A DNA stretch of 64,000 bases. Source: Turritopsis dohrnii. Taxonomy: Eukaryota; Cnidaria; Hydrozoa; Anthoathecata; Oceaniidae. A model generated the notes under the pieces. It did no database searches. It was not told where the DNA came from and saw nothing but the letters and a program-made list of their open reading frames with translations. The stretch is taken from NCBI GenBank assembly GCA_027922465.2, contig BQMF02000003.1:1054001-1118000 (forward strand). Reading direction: 5' to 3'. The translations under genes were made by a program, and so were the position numbers. Below, piece by piece: positions 12,201 to 22,135 of this stretch (its first letter is position 1; each line of letters begins with the position of its first letter).

Positions 12201-15200
12201 GACGAGTCATTTTACATGTTTTGATAGGAGCATGCACATTCAGGCACTCCAGGATGAGGGAGTTGAAAACGCTTAGTTGTTCGTTAGGATCTTCAAGTGC
12301 GTAGATGGTGCTGAATGGTAACTGCGCAAAATCTGATGTAAAGTCACTAAGGTTGAAACTTTTGTAGTCTCTAATGGATTTTTGTCGAGGTTGAAATTTT
12401 GTCGTCTTTATGTTTATATTCATAAAAGGGCAATCATGGTCGCTGACAGTATCGCATGGGATGACATCGGTCAATGTGACTTTTCCTGGTATGTTTGTTA
12501 TTAGGTGATCAATGAGGCTCTTTCCGTGCCTTGTAGGTTTTGTAACAACGTTGGTCAGGTTAAAGACGTTCAATAGATCTATATACTGCTGTCGGATTGA
12601 GGATTCAGAAAGGGTATCTATGTTTGTATCACCGCATATTATTACAGGACCGTCCCAAATGTTGTTTATGTGCGACAGGATGTTCTCAAATGTTTGCAGC
12701 CATATTTCTTTTGAAGCGATGTCTGAGTTTGGCTGGTATACTGTGCCGAGCAGATACGAATGATTTCTATTCTTACCCTTTACCTCTATCCAGAGATGCT
12801 CAATGTCTGTAGCTATTCGATTGATATCTTTCCGTACTTTGTATTCTTTGATTGATTCTCTGATATAAATTCCGATACCGCCTCCTCTCCTGTTTTCCCG
12901 GTTTTTATATTCAAGTTGATATCCTGGAATTTGAACATAGTCAATCATATTTTTATCATTCTTTAACCAGGTTTCTGAAGTCGTCATAAAATCAAATTTA
13001 TAAGTTTCAACAAAAAGTTGAAATTCAGAGAAGGATGAGCAGAGAGAGCGAGTATTCAGGTGTGCAATGCTCGTGTTATTTTGGTGTGGGGCTTGAAATG
13101 ATTCATCAGCTTTACCGTGTAAACTTTCTTCTAATATTGTTTCCTCGATACTGACATTGTGGAATGGTAGTAGTCTATTGGTACATACATTACAGGTCCA
13201 GGTTTGTATTTTTGGACCATTCAGTATATTTTTGACTGAACATTTCATGTGGGATTTACTAAAACAATTCACACAGACTAGCTGCCTCTGATTTGATCTG
13301 ACAGTTTTTTGACAAGAATCACAAGTTACTGGACCTGGATTGGTTTCGATATCGCCGGAAGTGATGAGTTGAAACGTCGCAGAATGGTTTGCGTAAAGAT
13401 TTATTGGAGCACAGAATCTTCTTTTGTTTGGAAAAGTAACATACTTTTGGGTGGTAAATTCGAATGTTCTGTTTGTAAGAAGGTTGAATCCATTATTGCT
13501 ATTTGAAGTTGAAGGTGTCGATAAAATGATCAGTGCGAGAATGACTCTGAGACAAGTAGAAGATCGATCGAGGCCCAATAAACTCCTACCTCTCCCTCTC
13601 TTTTTCATTGCCCAGGTACATTCTTTGACGTCGAAGTTGCGTAACGTCATTAGAAACATCAATAGTTCGCAATATATCACAATAAACCAGTTTAAAATTG
13701 TGACGATAGGTGTTGCACAACTAGCGATCCAAGTTATCTTCTTTATTAATTCACTTTCGACAAATAAAATTGTCGTAATGTGGGCAAAACTGCTGAAAAA
13801 GCTCTGCGAAAGAGTGAATATCTATAGAAAGACATATATTATTTCAATAGAAATGTTCTTCATCACAGTGACATTTAATGATTTTGTCCACTGTGAAAGA
13901 ACGTTTTCTCACCGTTGTAGTTCATTTTGATTCCAACATCGCTTTCTTCAACGTTATTTGAATTTTTTTTGTTAAATGAAGCCCTGACATACAGATGCTC
14001 CGATAAAGAAACAAAAATTCTTGGTGGCTCTTTATCACGACAATATCTACCAATCAATCGCGAGCGTTCGTGTTTGCCGTCGCGTATCTCAAGAAAAGCC
14101 ACGCCACATGGAAAGTAAAAGTTCAGATAATCAAACGTCAAAAGTATAGTTTGGCCCGCAGGAGCCCATATCCTCCAGCTACACTGATGAATACCACTTG
14201 AATTGCGAGGTAGGATGTAATTTATTGTATCAAAGCGTTTTGTATATGTTTTGAAGCAACCTAAAAGAAATTTGTTAATGTGAATAATTTTGATTGGTTT
14301 ATTTCGCCAATACTTTTAGTTTAATTCCTTACTTGGACAAGTGTATAAAAGATTGGTCTGCAAAATATCCAGTTCACTCAATTTTTCACGCTGTCCAATA
14401 AAGATGTTAGCATCACGTTTGGGCAGTATCGTGTTATCATTTGGATTCTTTGAGAAAGTGTTTTTACTATAGTGCATGATACTGTTATAATCGTAACCCA
14501 CTCCAAGAGAATTCACTTCAGAAGCAGATTTCCTGATGAAGTTTTTTCGTTCTCCTAAAGTGAGCAAAATATAAAAGGTAACATTCAGCTTGCACATTTC
14601 TGTGCCAGCATACGAAATGTGTAAGATAAAATAACGAAAAACTGTAGTGTGATCCCAAAAAACACCAAATACCGATTGTTCAAACTAAATTATGCATAAA
14701 TTGTAACCATGGAGACGTTATAATTAAAGCTGAAGGATATTCCTTCAAACAACGATGATCGAAAATATATTCCTCGTGAAAACCAAACATTTCTTAAAGA
14801 TTCTTCTTAAAGATTTTGAAATTACCTGGCTTAATGTTCTTGACAAATATACGCAAATAATCATCTCGATCTGGCCTCGTATGTTCGTGCCAGAAGCCAA
14901 TCAAATGCCCGATTTCGTGTAGAACGACACCAAATTTAACACATTCCTGAGATAGGTTGATACCTTGCCCCTGTCCTTTGCCCATCCTGCCAACAAATGA
15001 GCAACAACTATGAGAAAGAAAACAAAAGAAAAGTCACACTTGTTTCTCACGACGTTTTCTTGTAATAGGAAGTTCAATTTACTGACCCACATCCGGTACT
15101 CTTTTGGAAAATAACATACTCTTGCTCATTCGATCGTGGTAGAAAAGACAAACATGTTTTTGACTCCCATTCTAAGATGGCTCTTTCAATGATAATCCGC

Positions 15201-18200
15201 TCTCTACCTGTAATTAAATATTATTTCCAGGTGTAGAAATACATGCGCTAAAAGTGGCTTGATATAACAGGAGCCGTTTATAGATGGTATTTTTAAAGGA
15301 CTTACCATGGAATACGTCAGATATTTGAAAAGGTATAATGTTGTTCAGCCACAAGCGATTCCTTTCGCTGGTTGACGCTCTTCTATGTCGCCTTTCATTT
15401 GGTATTGCAACATCCATTTGAAACTTTCCTAGAAATTATAGATTTCTGATGTTAGACAAACACCAATTCCTGTTCAGATCTCAAATTTAGCGTTTCAATA
15501 CCCCTTTCCACAATTTACGTCATTTTAGCACTGTGTAGTTATAGCTTCGTTTTAAATCAAAATTATAATGACACTCTGATGATGATTTGAAAATAGGTAG
15601 GGGCTATACAAATCTGTTTACTTTCCTTTTGAGAAAATTTCAAAAATAATCCATCATTGCAGACCTTTTAATAATTCTAATAATGATTAGGTTAAGGAAT
15701 GATAAACTCGGGTTCTTCACACCGAAACACTTTAGAAACATGGGCGTTTATCCTGCTATTGCCACTCTTCAGATAGTCCCCACAACATGTGATGACCCAC
15801 AACATGTGATGACCCACAACATGTGATGACCCACAAAAAAAAAGATGCAAGTGTATGTTGTCAATCTCATAATTGAATAGACTAGAGTGTGAAGTTTAAC
15901 ATTTAAAAGAAATCCAGGGGACAAATTTATTGAAAAACCACTGCGAAGGTGTGCATTTTTATAGAAATACACACACTATTTCAATTAAAATGTTCTTCAT
16001 CACAGTGGCTTTTGACGACTTTGAATAGAATCCTACTCGATATTATTCTTAGATGCTGCATGCTCTAGATATACAGCAGCATAATTAAGCTTAATTAAAT
16101 TTAATTAAATTTATTGACACATCAGCAATTTTGACTAGTGAGTTTAATTGCTTTATTATAATCATAGACCAATTCTTAGCTTACTGTGCTCTTATTGCTA
16201 TAGCAACGTTTTTATCTAGGTTTGAATCAATTACTTGTAGACGATCATGGGGCGCCTTTTCAAATGCAATTGCCAATTTCAAAAGCCTCCATTTACCTAG
16301 ACATTTTACTTCACAAATCTAACGATCAAATGAGATCTACACGGTTCTTGGAATGATAACAACCGGATTAAAAGTGTTTCCTGTTTCGGAAAGTTCCAAA
16401 AATATTTATATGCTAGTTTACTCGGTCAACTGCCTATGATCCATTAGCAATAGGGAATATTTAATTTTGGCTATACGGTATGTTTATCTTAGATAGATTG
16501 CAGTCTTTTAAAAACAATCCAAAATCTATCTCTGTCGAATCAATAACATTATAAATCCAAACCAACAGATTTCTCAGACATAATGATGAAAGGGAGTTGG
16601 TGACGAATTTGCTGAGGTTTTTTTTAACTTCTTTGCCTTTCTCGCATTGACGCGTTGTGATTTTATCAACAAAACTATAATTTTGTGACGTCATTACTAT
16701 TTTCTTAAGTTTTATTGGTCAGCGCCGCAAGGTAGCTGATCTTTCATTTCCCCGTGTCTGTCAGTCCGTCCGTCCGTCCGTCCGTCCGTCCGTGTGTGTG
16801 TAATGTTGCAGGTCTTTACGCCCAAGTTAGACGCCCGTTGTTGCTAACTTTAAATTTTTCAGTTCGAAATCAGAAAGTATAAAGCACGATGTTGATTTTT
16901 GGAAAATATGTCACTTGTGTGTGACGAAGTAAATATATTACAATACAAAAGGAGTTCTCTTCATTCGAACAAATGAATAAATTATTTTGTTTTAATGCGC
17001 CCTCTCCGCGCCCTTTATTTGAACAGAAAGTGCATTCTGGTAGTGAAACTTATCAACAAGAACCAAGACAAGAAGTACATTACTTTGGTTCCTCTGAACG
17101 ATCAAATTAGGCTTTACATGCGACAATACAACAACTTATATGGAAGTGTAATTGAATCAAGACATGAACAGCCACGTATCCTAAAGTCTGTTCAAAAAAT
17201 ATGTGCACTAATTTCAGCTTTTATATAAAAACCAGGCTCAAGGGAATTGATGTAATTTGCTAAATCTGGTTTCCACATGGTAACTGAAATTAGTGCACAT
17301 ATTTTTTGAACAGACTATAATTGGATGGGGTAGAAATTCTGGAAGAAAAAGTCAGGCAAGTTGCATAGATTATTATCTGATGCCACTCAAATTAATGTTT
17401 TCTTTTTCTCCAAAACATTATAATTTAAAGATAAGAAGTTAGCTTACATACCTTAAGGGAAGACAAGGTGATTCTTACTGAATTATTCTATTCATAGTCA
17501 CAAGAAAAAGCTTGGAAAATATACATATTTTCTAGCTGAGCTGAATTGGCTATATATATTTCTTTATCTGTTTGTAAAAATTTTTTGCTTATATGTGTGA
17601 CGGTTTGAGGGAAAATCATAACAAGTGATAATTTCTGACAAATTTACCAGTAAATTATATACTGATTAGAAAACAATAGATTTAATCAGTAATTCGTTTG
17701 ATTCGTTCGATGAATCAGTATTACTGATAAAATAATTGGTAAAAATACTGATAAATAATCAGTAATATATATATATACTGATTCATCAAACGAATTACTG
17801 ATAAATTGAACGAATTACTGATTATTTACCTGCATTACTGATTATTACTGATAAATTTCTGATAAATTATCAATTAATTTATCAGTAATATCACTTGTTA
17901 TGATTTTCCCTCAAACCGTCACATTAATATTTGAACCAAAATAAAAGGGGGCTATTTCCTTTTCGCATCTCCTGTAGAATGGTTTTCAGTGAAAAAAAAA
18001 TAGGGGGTGCGATAAGGAAATAGCGCCAATAAAAGATCATCAAAATTGCTGAAACCAGATACTTACTTCTTCGTAATTGCTTCTCTTCAAAATGAAGCTC
18101 ACGTATACTTATATTCCTCTTTTGAATTTGCTCCCTTAATGATTTGTCAACAACCCTGTTTCTCTACGATATCTATCCATTTAGTTCGTAAATTAATGCT

Positions 18201-21200
18201 ATAGTCTTCCTCTCCACGTGGAACATGAAATATAGCGATCCCTTGCGTTTGAGCTAGAACAACCAAATATTGAGCAATTTGCTCCAGGCATGCTGAGTTT
18301 ACTAAAGAAAACTTAAACTTTCCTGCCTGATGTTTAATTTCCATGCACCATAAAAAAGCATTGGCTCTAGTTTTTCGCGGAACTCAACATATTAAGAATA
18401 TGCGGCCCGCATCGGCCCTATTTCCAGACTATTCTTTTTCTTGTGACTATGTTCTATTTCATTGTGTTCTTGTACTGTTACACAATTTTGTAGCTTGAAA
18501 TTTTAAATGAACAAAAATTTACCAAAAGACCTTTTGAAATGGCACAAGTTTAGCAAGTTTTGACATTTCTGTTGTCATCATTATTGAGTAAAATTAAATT
18601 AATTATTAATAAAATTAAATTACAAGCTGAATCGTAAGTATATATAAAAACAAGAAGTTAATTAGTAATAGCCTAAAAATTTCATGTTATATATATATAT
18701 ATATAAGGTTAAATATGCTAAAAGTTAAACATAAAAACAAAAACAAAAACAATTATACAATATACTAACTTATACCTACTTATTAATGCTGGAGAATTTC
18801 TTGCAGCACTATTACTGTTTATCTTTGCAATTTTGTCATGAAATTGCAAAACATTTCCTCGTAAAGCTTTTTCTCATTCTTTAAAGCAAATGTTTTTCCA
18901 AATTGAACACGTAAAGGGGAAGTGGATTGTACTGCAGACTACAAAATGATGAAATATATGAAAATAATGAACCACGGAACAGGAAGACAATATTTTACTT
19001 TTCAATCTATCTCTATTACCAGGGTCAAATCTAAAAAGGCAGGGCAGCGTCCAGCGGAAGGGAAAAGGGCACATTATGAACATCCAAGGGGCACTTTTTA
19101 GGAAAAGGGCAACCTGAGCTTTATTTTGCTTCGGTGGGTTAAACCTGTGACCCCCTTATACAAGAGTGATTTATGAAATTTTTAAAGTGAAATAAATTTT
19201 TAAAAAAACAAAAATGCTGAGGGCAGCGTCCGATCAACGGATCAAATATTTGCCTAGATTAGACCCTGATTACATCATTATTATCACTATTATACATTCA
19301 TAACTTTTTTTTCTATCTTGTACAGATAGAAAATGAAGGAGATTCTTCAGATTCTATGTGTAGATAGGAATATTTTTGTTATTCTAGATAATGAAAATGA
19401 TGATGAGTGAAGGATGAAAAAAACTTTTTATAATTTTTAAATTTGTGAGTCGCACAAGTTTGTCCCACAAATTCTGACATTTTTGCAAATTCACAAAAAT
19501 TAATTCTGCAAATCATGATTTTCTTGAGGTTCAATTTACAAAATTTTGTCTCCTAATCAGTTCTTCCGCAAACAATTTATACGAATAAGGTAACATATTT
19601 TACTTGCCTATTTAAATCAGGGTTAATCCAACCTATATACAAACCTTCCTTTAATTTGGCATATGCCCAAACCACATATTTAGTCGTTGTCACTTTCTGC
19701 ATTTTTGTGCCATTATGAAAAATATTTGAAAATCAGACAAAATACATACGAATTATTTCAGATTTATTTTTTAACCAGAGAAAAAGAAACCCTTATATGA
19801 GTTCCCTTGAACTGAATTTTACCTTAATAGGAGTGATAAATTTAGTTTTATTGCCACCATGAAATAGAGAAATTCAGTAACTATTTTCCCTTCAGGTATG
19901 ATATTCAAAACTTCAAAATTATGATGTTGTAATTCTATTTTCTATAAGGCCTGAATTTTGTGAAATGGGATTAGTTAGAATTAATTTGTGCGTTGTGCAA
20001 TTATACATGACTTTTTACACTTTTATTTTTAGTAATCAGCAACTGCCTGGCAGTAGATCTTCATTTGACCTCATCTGTGGACCACTTACTTGGTACAAAA
20101 AGGTTCACTTGCGTGTTAAACCAAACACGTAAGCCTGTAAGAACGTAAAGCTGGAAAGTCATACTTGTAAAACTCAAATTTGAAGCTTAAATAAAATCGA
20201 TTAAAGTGTCAAAGTTGTTGTAGTTGTAATGCCCATATGATTTCTGTTGATGCGTATCGTATTACCGTATATTGTTTGTATGGTGTCACAGAAAATCCCC
20301 CGACTAATAAGGAAAAGGATTTAGTTGATTGCTGTGGAAACGCAAGGTTTTCTTTTATAACGTTTACCTTGATATTTAGTTAAGGCAACTTCCGTTCAAT
20401 GAATCTATTAGAAAAAAATGTGCATGTTATACGTTATTCGGCTCATAGAAATTTGCGTTTTTGTCTCAATCTCGGAGGTAGTAATCTATATGCAATATGC
20501 CAGGCTTCTTCGGTTATCATTCATTCGACGATTTACTGCTTTGTGAAAATATTACAGAGGGGCCCTTTGCTTTGAGCGAATGGATTTACATTTGGGATTC
20601 GCATGTTCACCAACCCACCAACCGAATACGGGCTTACCAGATACTAATCAAACTGTATTCTAGCTAGTCATGTTTCTTTTCCAAAGTGATCATGATCTTT
20701 AGACATCTGAGCATACAGTTCGCGCTGACCTTAAGGCCTATGGGCCTCTTGTTTATATTTCGAAGGCGTCACCAAAAACACTTTACCATCTCCAGATTAG
20801 TCATGTCAATTCAAAATGATGGAATATAATGACGTTTAAAGATGGAACGATGCCTTGACAGGAAAATTCGTTGTTTATATTTGGTGCCATCTGCTCATAC
20901 GGGCGCATTTTTAAACAGTAATTTAGTATATTGTGAGGCAATTCTTACATGGGATTATCTTGCGCCAATTAGTGAAAATTGCGCCCATGTCGTAATTGAA
21001 AGATTTGTCTCGTTCCTCGGTTCCCAAAACAAACCTAATGTTATTACTTTTTAAATGAAATAAACATCAAAAACTTTTTGTAATGACTTGAAAAATTTTG
21101 AGAATCAATATTTTTTTTTTCTGGAAAAAAACAAAAAACAAAAATAAAACCTCGTGCGCATGCGTATGCGAAAATATTCCCAAGCCTCGTCAAAAATTTC

Positions 21201-22135
21201 AAAATCAAAAAAGATTTCAGTTAACATCAAACTCCAGGAAATAGTTGTATCAACAACTTGAACCATCTCAAAAAAGTGTTCTGACAAATAAGATACGATA
21301 AATCCTTTGGCAGTTGATGCGATGACATGAATTAATGTGTATTTTATTGACTCGAAGCGTCCTAGTTACGGATTTCAATTGTAATAAATATTCTAAAGCG
21401 GGGGAAATTAATTTGATCGTAAATGGCCGCTAGTATATGCAATACATATTGCAATTGCGTTGTCAATGAAAACCAATCAGAGAGACTCGAAGTCATCTAC
21501 TTCAAATGAGACAAATGGCGTCAAATATAAATGTACAATGAATTGATAATCTGAATCAATGTCTTGAACAAATTCCTTCACAAAACCACAAATTGGAGCA
21601 CACCTAAAATTTTGAATGTTTGAACTTAGCGTAGGATGGTTGATAAGTAACGAGTTTAAATTTAGAAGGTGAATTCACGGCTGAAATGGATTTATAAACA
21701 ACCGTTATTGAAGCTATCTTAAAGAATAGATCGATCTATTTCCTGATCTGAAAACATCGAGGTATTCGAGGTGTTCGTCCCTACGATTCCAATAAGATTT
21801 AATATCTTTTTCTGTGTTAAAAAAATCTTCAACGATAATTTTGTTTTTGATATCAACTATGAAATTCTTGATAGATTAGTTTTTAAGAATGAAATCAATG
21901 AAGATTATCAGAATAACCCCCATACTGAAATTTATCAACACCGTTTCTTGCAAATTATTTTAAATAGGTGAAACTTAGGGGAATTAAGGAAAATAACAAC
22001 ATCGTAAACAACAAACAAAGATGTAAACAAACGGACTTGTAAACAAATAGACTTACCAGCCTTGCAAGGATCAAAGAATCCACGTACACTGGTTAAGGTA
22101 CCAGTAAAACTCCAAACCAAGAAGAAAAACTTCAT
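5789..22135 (-). CDS. BMP1: tolloid/BMP1-like astacin metalloprotease gene
   Basis: Fifteen exons: 22057-22135, 15306-15428, 15087-15207, 14826-14986, 14333-14554, 13913-14260, 9473-9582, 8995-9220, 8287-8409, 8029-8198, 7324-7517, 6990-7115, 6735-6868, 6451-6658 and 5789-6240. The product is a secreted zinc protease of about 931 residues (human BMP1 has 986). Tolloids process procollagens and the BMP antagonist chordin outside the cell. Order is signal peptide, furin-like RRHRR site, astacin domain, CUB, CUB, EGF, CUB, EGF, CUB, CUB, exactly that of tolloids. The start is the ATG before the leader; the leader is followed by DPCKA, as in BMP1. Two oddities: a one-base frameshift in the CUB3 exon, and no exon for the usual FLGD aspartate-switch propeptide. 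Confidence 0.88.
6451..6658 (-). CDS. BMP1: tolloid exon 14: second half of CUB4 (divergent)
   Basis: Between TATAG and GTAAGTC; phase 0 in, 1 out, as required. Reads [22 protein letters not shown] then [11 protein letters not shown] and FNISYES, a diverged CUB C-terminal half that lacks the usual DYVEIYDG string. Confidence 0.7.
6735..6868 (-). CDS. BMP1: tolloid exon 13: first half of CUB4
   Basis: [31 protein letters not shown] and FLLNFQ, then CAG|GTAAAG in phase 0. Confidence 0.9.
6990..7115 (-). CDS. BMP1: tolloid exon 12: EGF2
   Basis: [16 protein letters not shown] ... CECRFGYHL ... GC: a calcium-binding-type EGF module, phase 1-1. Confidence 0.92.
7324..7517 (-). pseudogene. BMP1: tolloid exon 11: second half of CUB3 with a one-base frameshift
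   Basis: From the phase-0 acceptor the exon reads GACDE and then meets TGA. After the A5 tract at 7500-7504 the other frame reads [21 protein letters not shown] and GFIASFQLG, a normal CUB end, leaving in the phase 1 that the next exon needs. One extra A explains both. It could be an assembly or sequencing error, an allele, or true loss of CUB3 onward. Confidence 0.75.
8029..8198 (-). CDS. BMP1: tolloid exon 10: first half of CUB3
   Basis: [35 protein letters not shown] and [16 protein letters not shown]-terminal half. Ends in phase 0 at ACTGAG|GTTAGT. Confidence 0.88.
8287..8409 (-). CDS. BMP1: tolloid exon 9: EGF1
   Basis: A 41-codon phase 1-1 exon with six cysteines ([14 protein letters not shown] ... 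CHCP ... CE), a single EGF module between CUB2 and CUB3. Confidence 0.9.
8995..9220 (-). CDS. BMP1: tolloid exon 8: second half of CUB2
   Basis: Reads [24 protein letters not shown] and FGFSLKYF, the C-terminal half of CUB2 including calcium-site-like Asp residues. Phase 0 in, 1 out. Confidence 0.9.
9473..9582 (-). CDS. BMP1: tolloid exon 7: first half of CUB2
   Basis: Reads [20 protein letters not shown] and CEWNINVDK, the N-terminal half of a CUB domain. Phase 1 in, 0 out (GACAAG|GTAATT). Confidence 0.9.
10264..13659 (-). CDS. LINE ORF: 2A peptide, PHD finger, APE endonuclease, reverse transcriptase
   Basis: About 1131 codons from the first ATG (13659); the open frame extends to 13680 but begins there with GTG. 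A hydrophobic segment ([14 protein letters not shown]) near residue 40 is followed by the 2A-like GDIETNPGP and a PHD-type Cys cluster (CDSC ... CVNC ... HMKC ... CNVC). The APE endonuclease shows LNTRS, SETWL, CGDTN and SDHD. The reverse transcriptase shows [32 protein letters not shown] and the catalytic YADD. No frameshift is visible. A possible later start is MKKRGRGRS. Confidence 0.9.
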   Translation of the reverse strand: MFLMTLRNFDVKECTWAMKKRGRGRSLLGLDRSSTCLRVILALIILSTPSTSNSNNGFNLLTNRTFEFTTQKYVTFPNKRRFCAPINLYANHSATFQLITSGDIETNPGPVTCDSCQKTVRSNQRQLVCVNCFSKSHMKCSVKNILNGPKIQTWTCNVCTNRLLPFHNVSIEETILEESLHGKADESFQAPHQNNTSIAHLNTRSLCSSFSEFQLFVETYKFDFMTTSETWLKNDKNMIDYVQIPGYQLEYKNRENRRGGGIGIYIRESIKEYKVRKDINRIATDIEHLWIEVKGKNRNHSYLLGTVYQPNSDIASKEIWLQTFENILSHINNIWDGPVIICGDTNIDTLSESSIRQQYIDLLNVFNLTNVVTKPTRHGKSLIDHLITNIPGKVTLTDVIPCDTVSDHDCPFMNINIKTTKFQPRQKSIRDYKSFNLSDFTSDFAQLPFSTIYALEDPNEQLSVFNSLILECLNVHAPIKTCKMTRPPAPWMRDLKITTLQKETKQHRVKAHRTGNDEEWKEYRSTKSKLKMAIKSTKSQFYKKAFSSRRPKEVWQTIHRILKPNDKPITECPDALNKHYNGVAERLTASKRTNTEDLKAMINKLPHRNEYAFKLQPTSYNDVRNALNSIRRDCSTGHDSIPINLLKPVSEFIISPLTFIINNFILSETFPQYWKVARISPVPKVNIPSSPNDYRPISVLPVLSKVYEKVVLQQLVFHIDNLMLYKSTQHGFRRSHSTTSCLMKLKDDITNAMNKGEITISVFADYSKAFDTIDFKSLLMKLSNLNLDKSFLHWMANYLSDRQHYVQIDNRKSSMLTVGFGVPQGSILGPVIFNLYVSDLSEQVKYTKTLQYADDTKIYIHSKPDELEAKIIELSQDIENIRNWSHDSNLVFNEKKTKTMLFYKNQLYRHHKKELDSVAIKCGGITLGRTESMKVLGITFNEHLDWTSHINKVAIECFSTLRTLKLLKRLLPFKIRKELVQTLILSKLDYGNIVFNPIPKALQSRLQKIMNAAAGFVWNRYSKVHDCIKLSWLPIEERLEYSAAVAGFKAVFEIVPANMQLQLAKDTRALRSNRKNIGPMIHRSNVINSYSNTVAQTFNSLPKPIRESESLHSFKTKTFTYLMDKAIARTL
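13330..13356 (-). other. 2A-like ribosome-skipping sequence in the LINE ORF
   Basis: Encodes GDIETNPGP followed by V. This matches the D(V/I)ExNPGP consensus of 2A peptides except that the usual final P after the skip is V here. 2A-like sequences are known at the N-terminus of some L2/CR1-type LINEs. Confidence 0.8.
13795..13900. repeat. copy of the ATTTCTATAGAAAT palindromic repeat
   Basis: CTCTGCGAAAGAGTG ... ATCTATAGAAAG ... CTTCATCACAGTG then ATTTTGTCCACTGTGA. Same family as at 1377 and 15931. It lies a few bases from the CUB1 donor site. Confidence 0.6.
13913..14260 (-). CDS. BMP1: tolloid exon 6: CUB1
   Basis: One exon holds the whole first CUB domain: a Cys near the start, a [20 protein letters not shown] strand region, [11 protein letters not shown] and an aromatic end. 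The following intron holds the LINE. Confidence 0.9.
14333..14554 (-). CDS. BMP1: tolloid exon 5: Met-turn, end of astacin domain
   Basis: Contains [15 protein letters not shown] with the Met-turn SxMHY, then [19 protein letters not shown] and TCP, the normal end of the astacin domain. Phase 1 to 1. Confidence 0.93.
14826..14986 (-). CDS. BMP1: tolloid exon 4: zinc-binding site
   Basis: Contains [20 protein letters not shown], the full HExxHxxGFxHExxRxDRD astacin signature with three zinc-binding histidines and the catalytic glutamate. Phase 2 in, 1 out. Confidence 0.95.
15087..15207 (-). CDS. BMP1: tolloid exon 3: astacin domain
   Basis: Encodes [18 protein letters not shown] and FQKSTGCG, the segment before the zinc site. 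Ends in phase 2 before GTCAGT. The family's extra cysteine pair (CGCC in BMP1) is reduced here to TGCG. Confidence 0.85.
15306..15428 (-). CDS. BMP1: tolloid exon 2: furin site and astacin start
   Basis: Phase 1 in and out. RRHRRAS is a proprotein-convertase site; [15 protein letters not shown] is the conserved astacin N-terminus. It can splice in frame to the signal-peptide exon directly, but that would skip the normal propeptide. Confidence 0.85.
15780..15835. repeat. 18-bp tandem repeat
   Basis: Three perfect or near-perfect CAACATGTGATGACCCA units in a row, each with the CATGTG core. Confidence 0.75.
15931..16022. repeat. copy of the ATTTCTATAGAAAT palindromic repeat
   Basis: CCACTGCGAAGGTGTGCATT, TTTATAGAAATACACACAC and CTTCATCACAGTGG in order; close to the 1377 and 13795 copies. 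Confidence 0.65.
16759..16801. repeat. (GTCC)n microsatellite
   Basis: About eight GTCC units followed by a short (GT)n run. Length suggests it may be variable between individuals. Confidence 0.85.
17186..17316. repeat. 131-bp inverted-repeat element
   Basis: AGTCTGTTCAAAAAATATGT at the left end (ending near 17217) and its reverse complement ACATATTTTTTGAACAGACT at 17297-17316, with 33-bp arms. A small MITE, probably of a Tc1/mariner-like family. Confidence 0.75.
17596..17922. repeat. 327-bp MITE with 35-bp terminal inverted repeats
   Basis: Begins TGTGACGGTTTGAGGGAAAA and ends with its reverse complement. The interior is a chain of short direct and inverted (T/A)TACTGAT(A/T)AAT motifs, so the whole element can form a complex stem. 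No ORF. Confidence 0.8.
17948..18028. repeat. short hairpin repeat
   Basis: GGGGGCTATTTCCTTTTCGC on the left pairs with GCGATAAGGAAATAGCGCC on the right. Probably the ends of an internally deleted DNA transposon. Confidence 0.55.
22057..22135 (-). CDS. BMP1: tolloid exon 1: signal peptide and DPCKA
   Basis: ATG at 22135 opens [19 protein letters not shown], a signal peptide, followed by FFDPCKA. The DPCKA motif marks the mature N-terminus region of tolloid proproteins. Donor GCTG|GTAAGT, phase 1. Confidence 0.7.

Larger units (their letters stand above)
10116..13790 (-). mobile_element. L2/CR1-like non-LTR retrotransposon (LINE)
   Basis: Minus-strand element whose 3' end is a (ATT)n simple repeat at 10116-10139, preceded by a short untranslated region with an A/T run at 10229-10246. 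It carries one long ORF with APE endonuclease and reverse transcriptase. The 5' boundary is unclear and I did not find a target-site duplication. The open frame suggests a fairly young copy. Confidence 0.85.
9473..13912. other. tolloid intron 6 with LINE insertion
   Basis: The intron runs 9583-13912 between CUB1 and CUB2 exons. It holds AAACGCC repeats near 9745-9870, a same-strand LINE and a palindromic repeat close to the CUB1 donor. Most of its length is the LINE. Confidence 0.8.
15429..22056. other. tolloid intron 1, repeat-rich, no clear exon
   Basis: A 6.6-kb stretch without a coding exon I can support, although the missing tolloid propeptide exon would be expected here. It holds several inverted repeats, a (GTCC)n microsatellite and an (AT)n run near 18690-18706. 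A segment with a coding look on minus at 18063-18344 is noted as rejected. Confidence 0.5.

Noticed and set aside
10430..13930. Plus-strand ORFs opposite the LINE
   Set aside because: All are shadows of the reverse-strand LINE frame.
18063..18344. Coding-looking minus segments, one ending in a GTAAGTATC donor
   Set aside because: No domain or tolloid similarity, stops between the two parts, and the region lies among inverted repeats. Possibly transposon debris.
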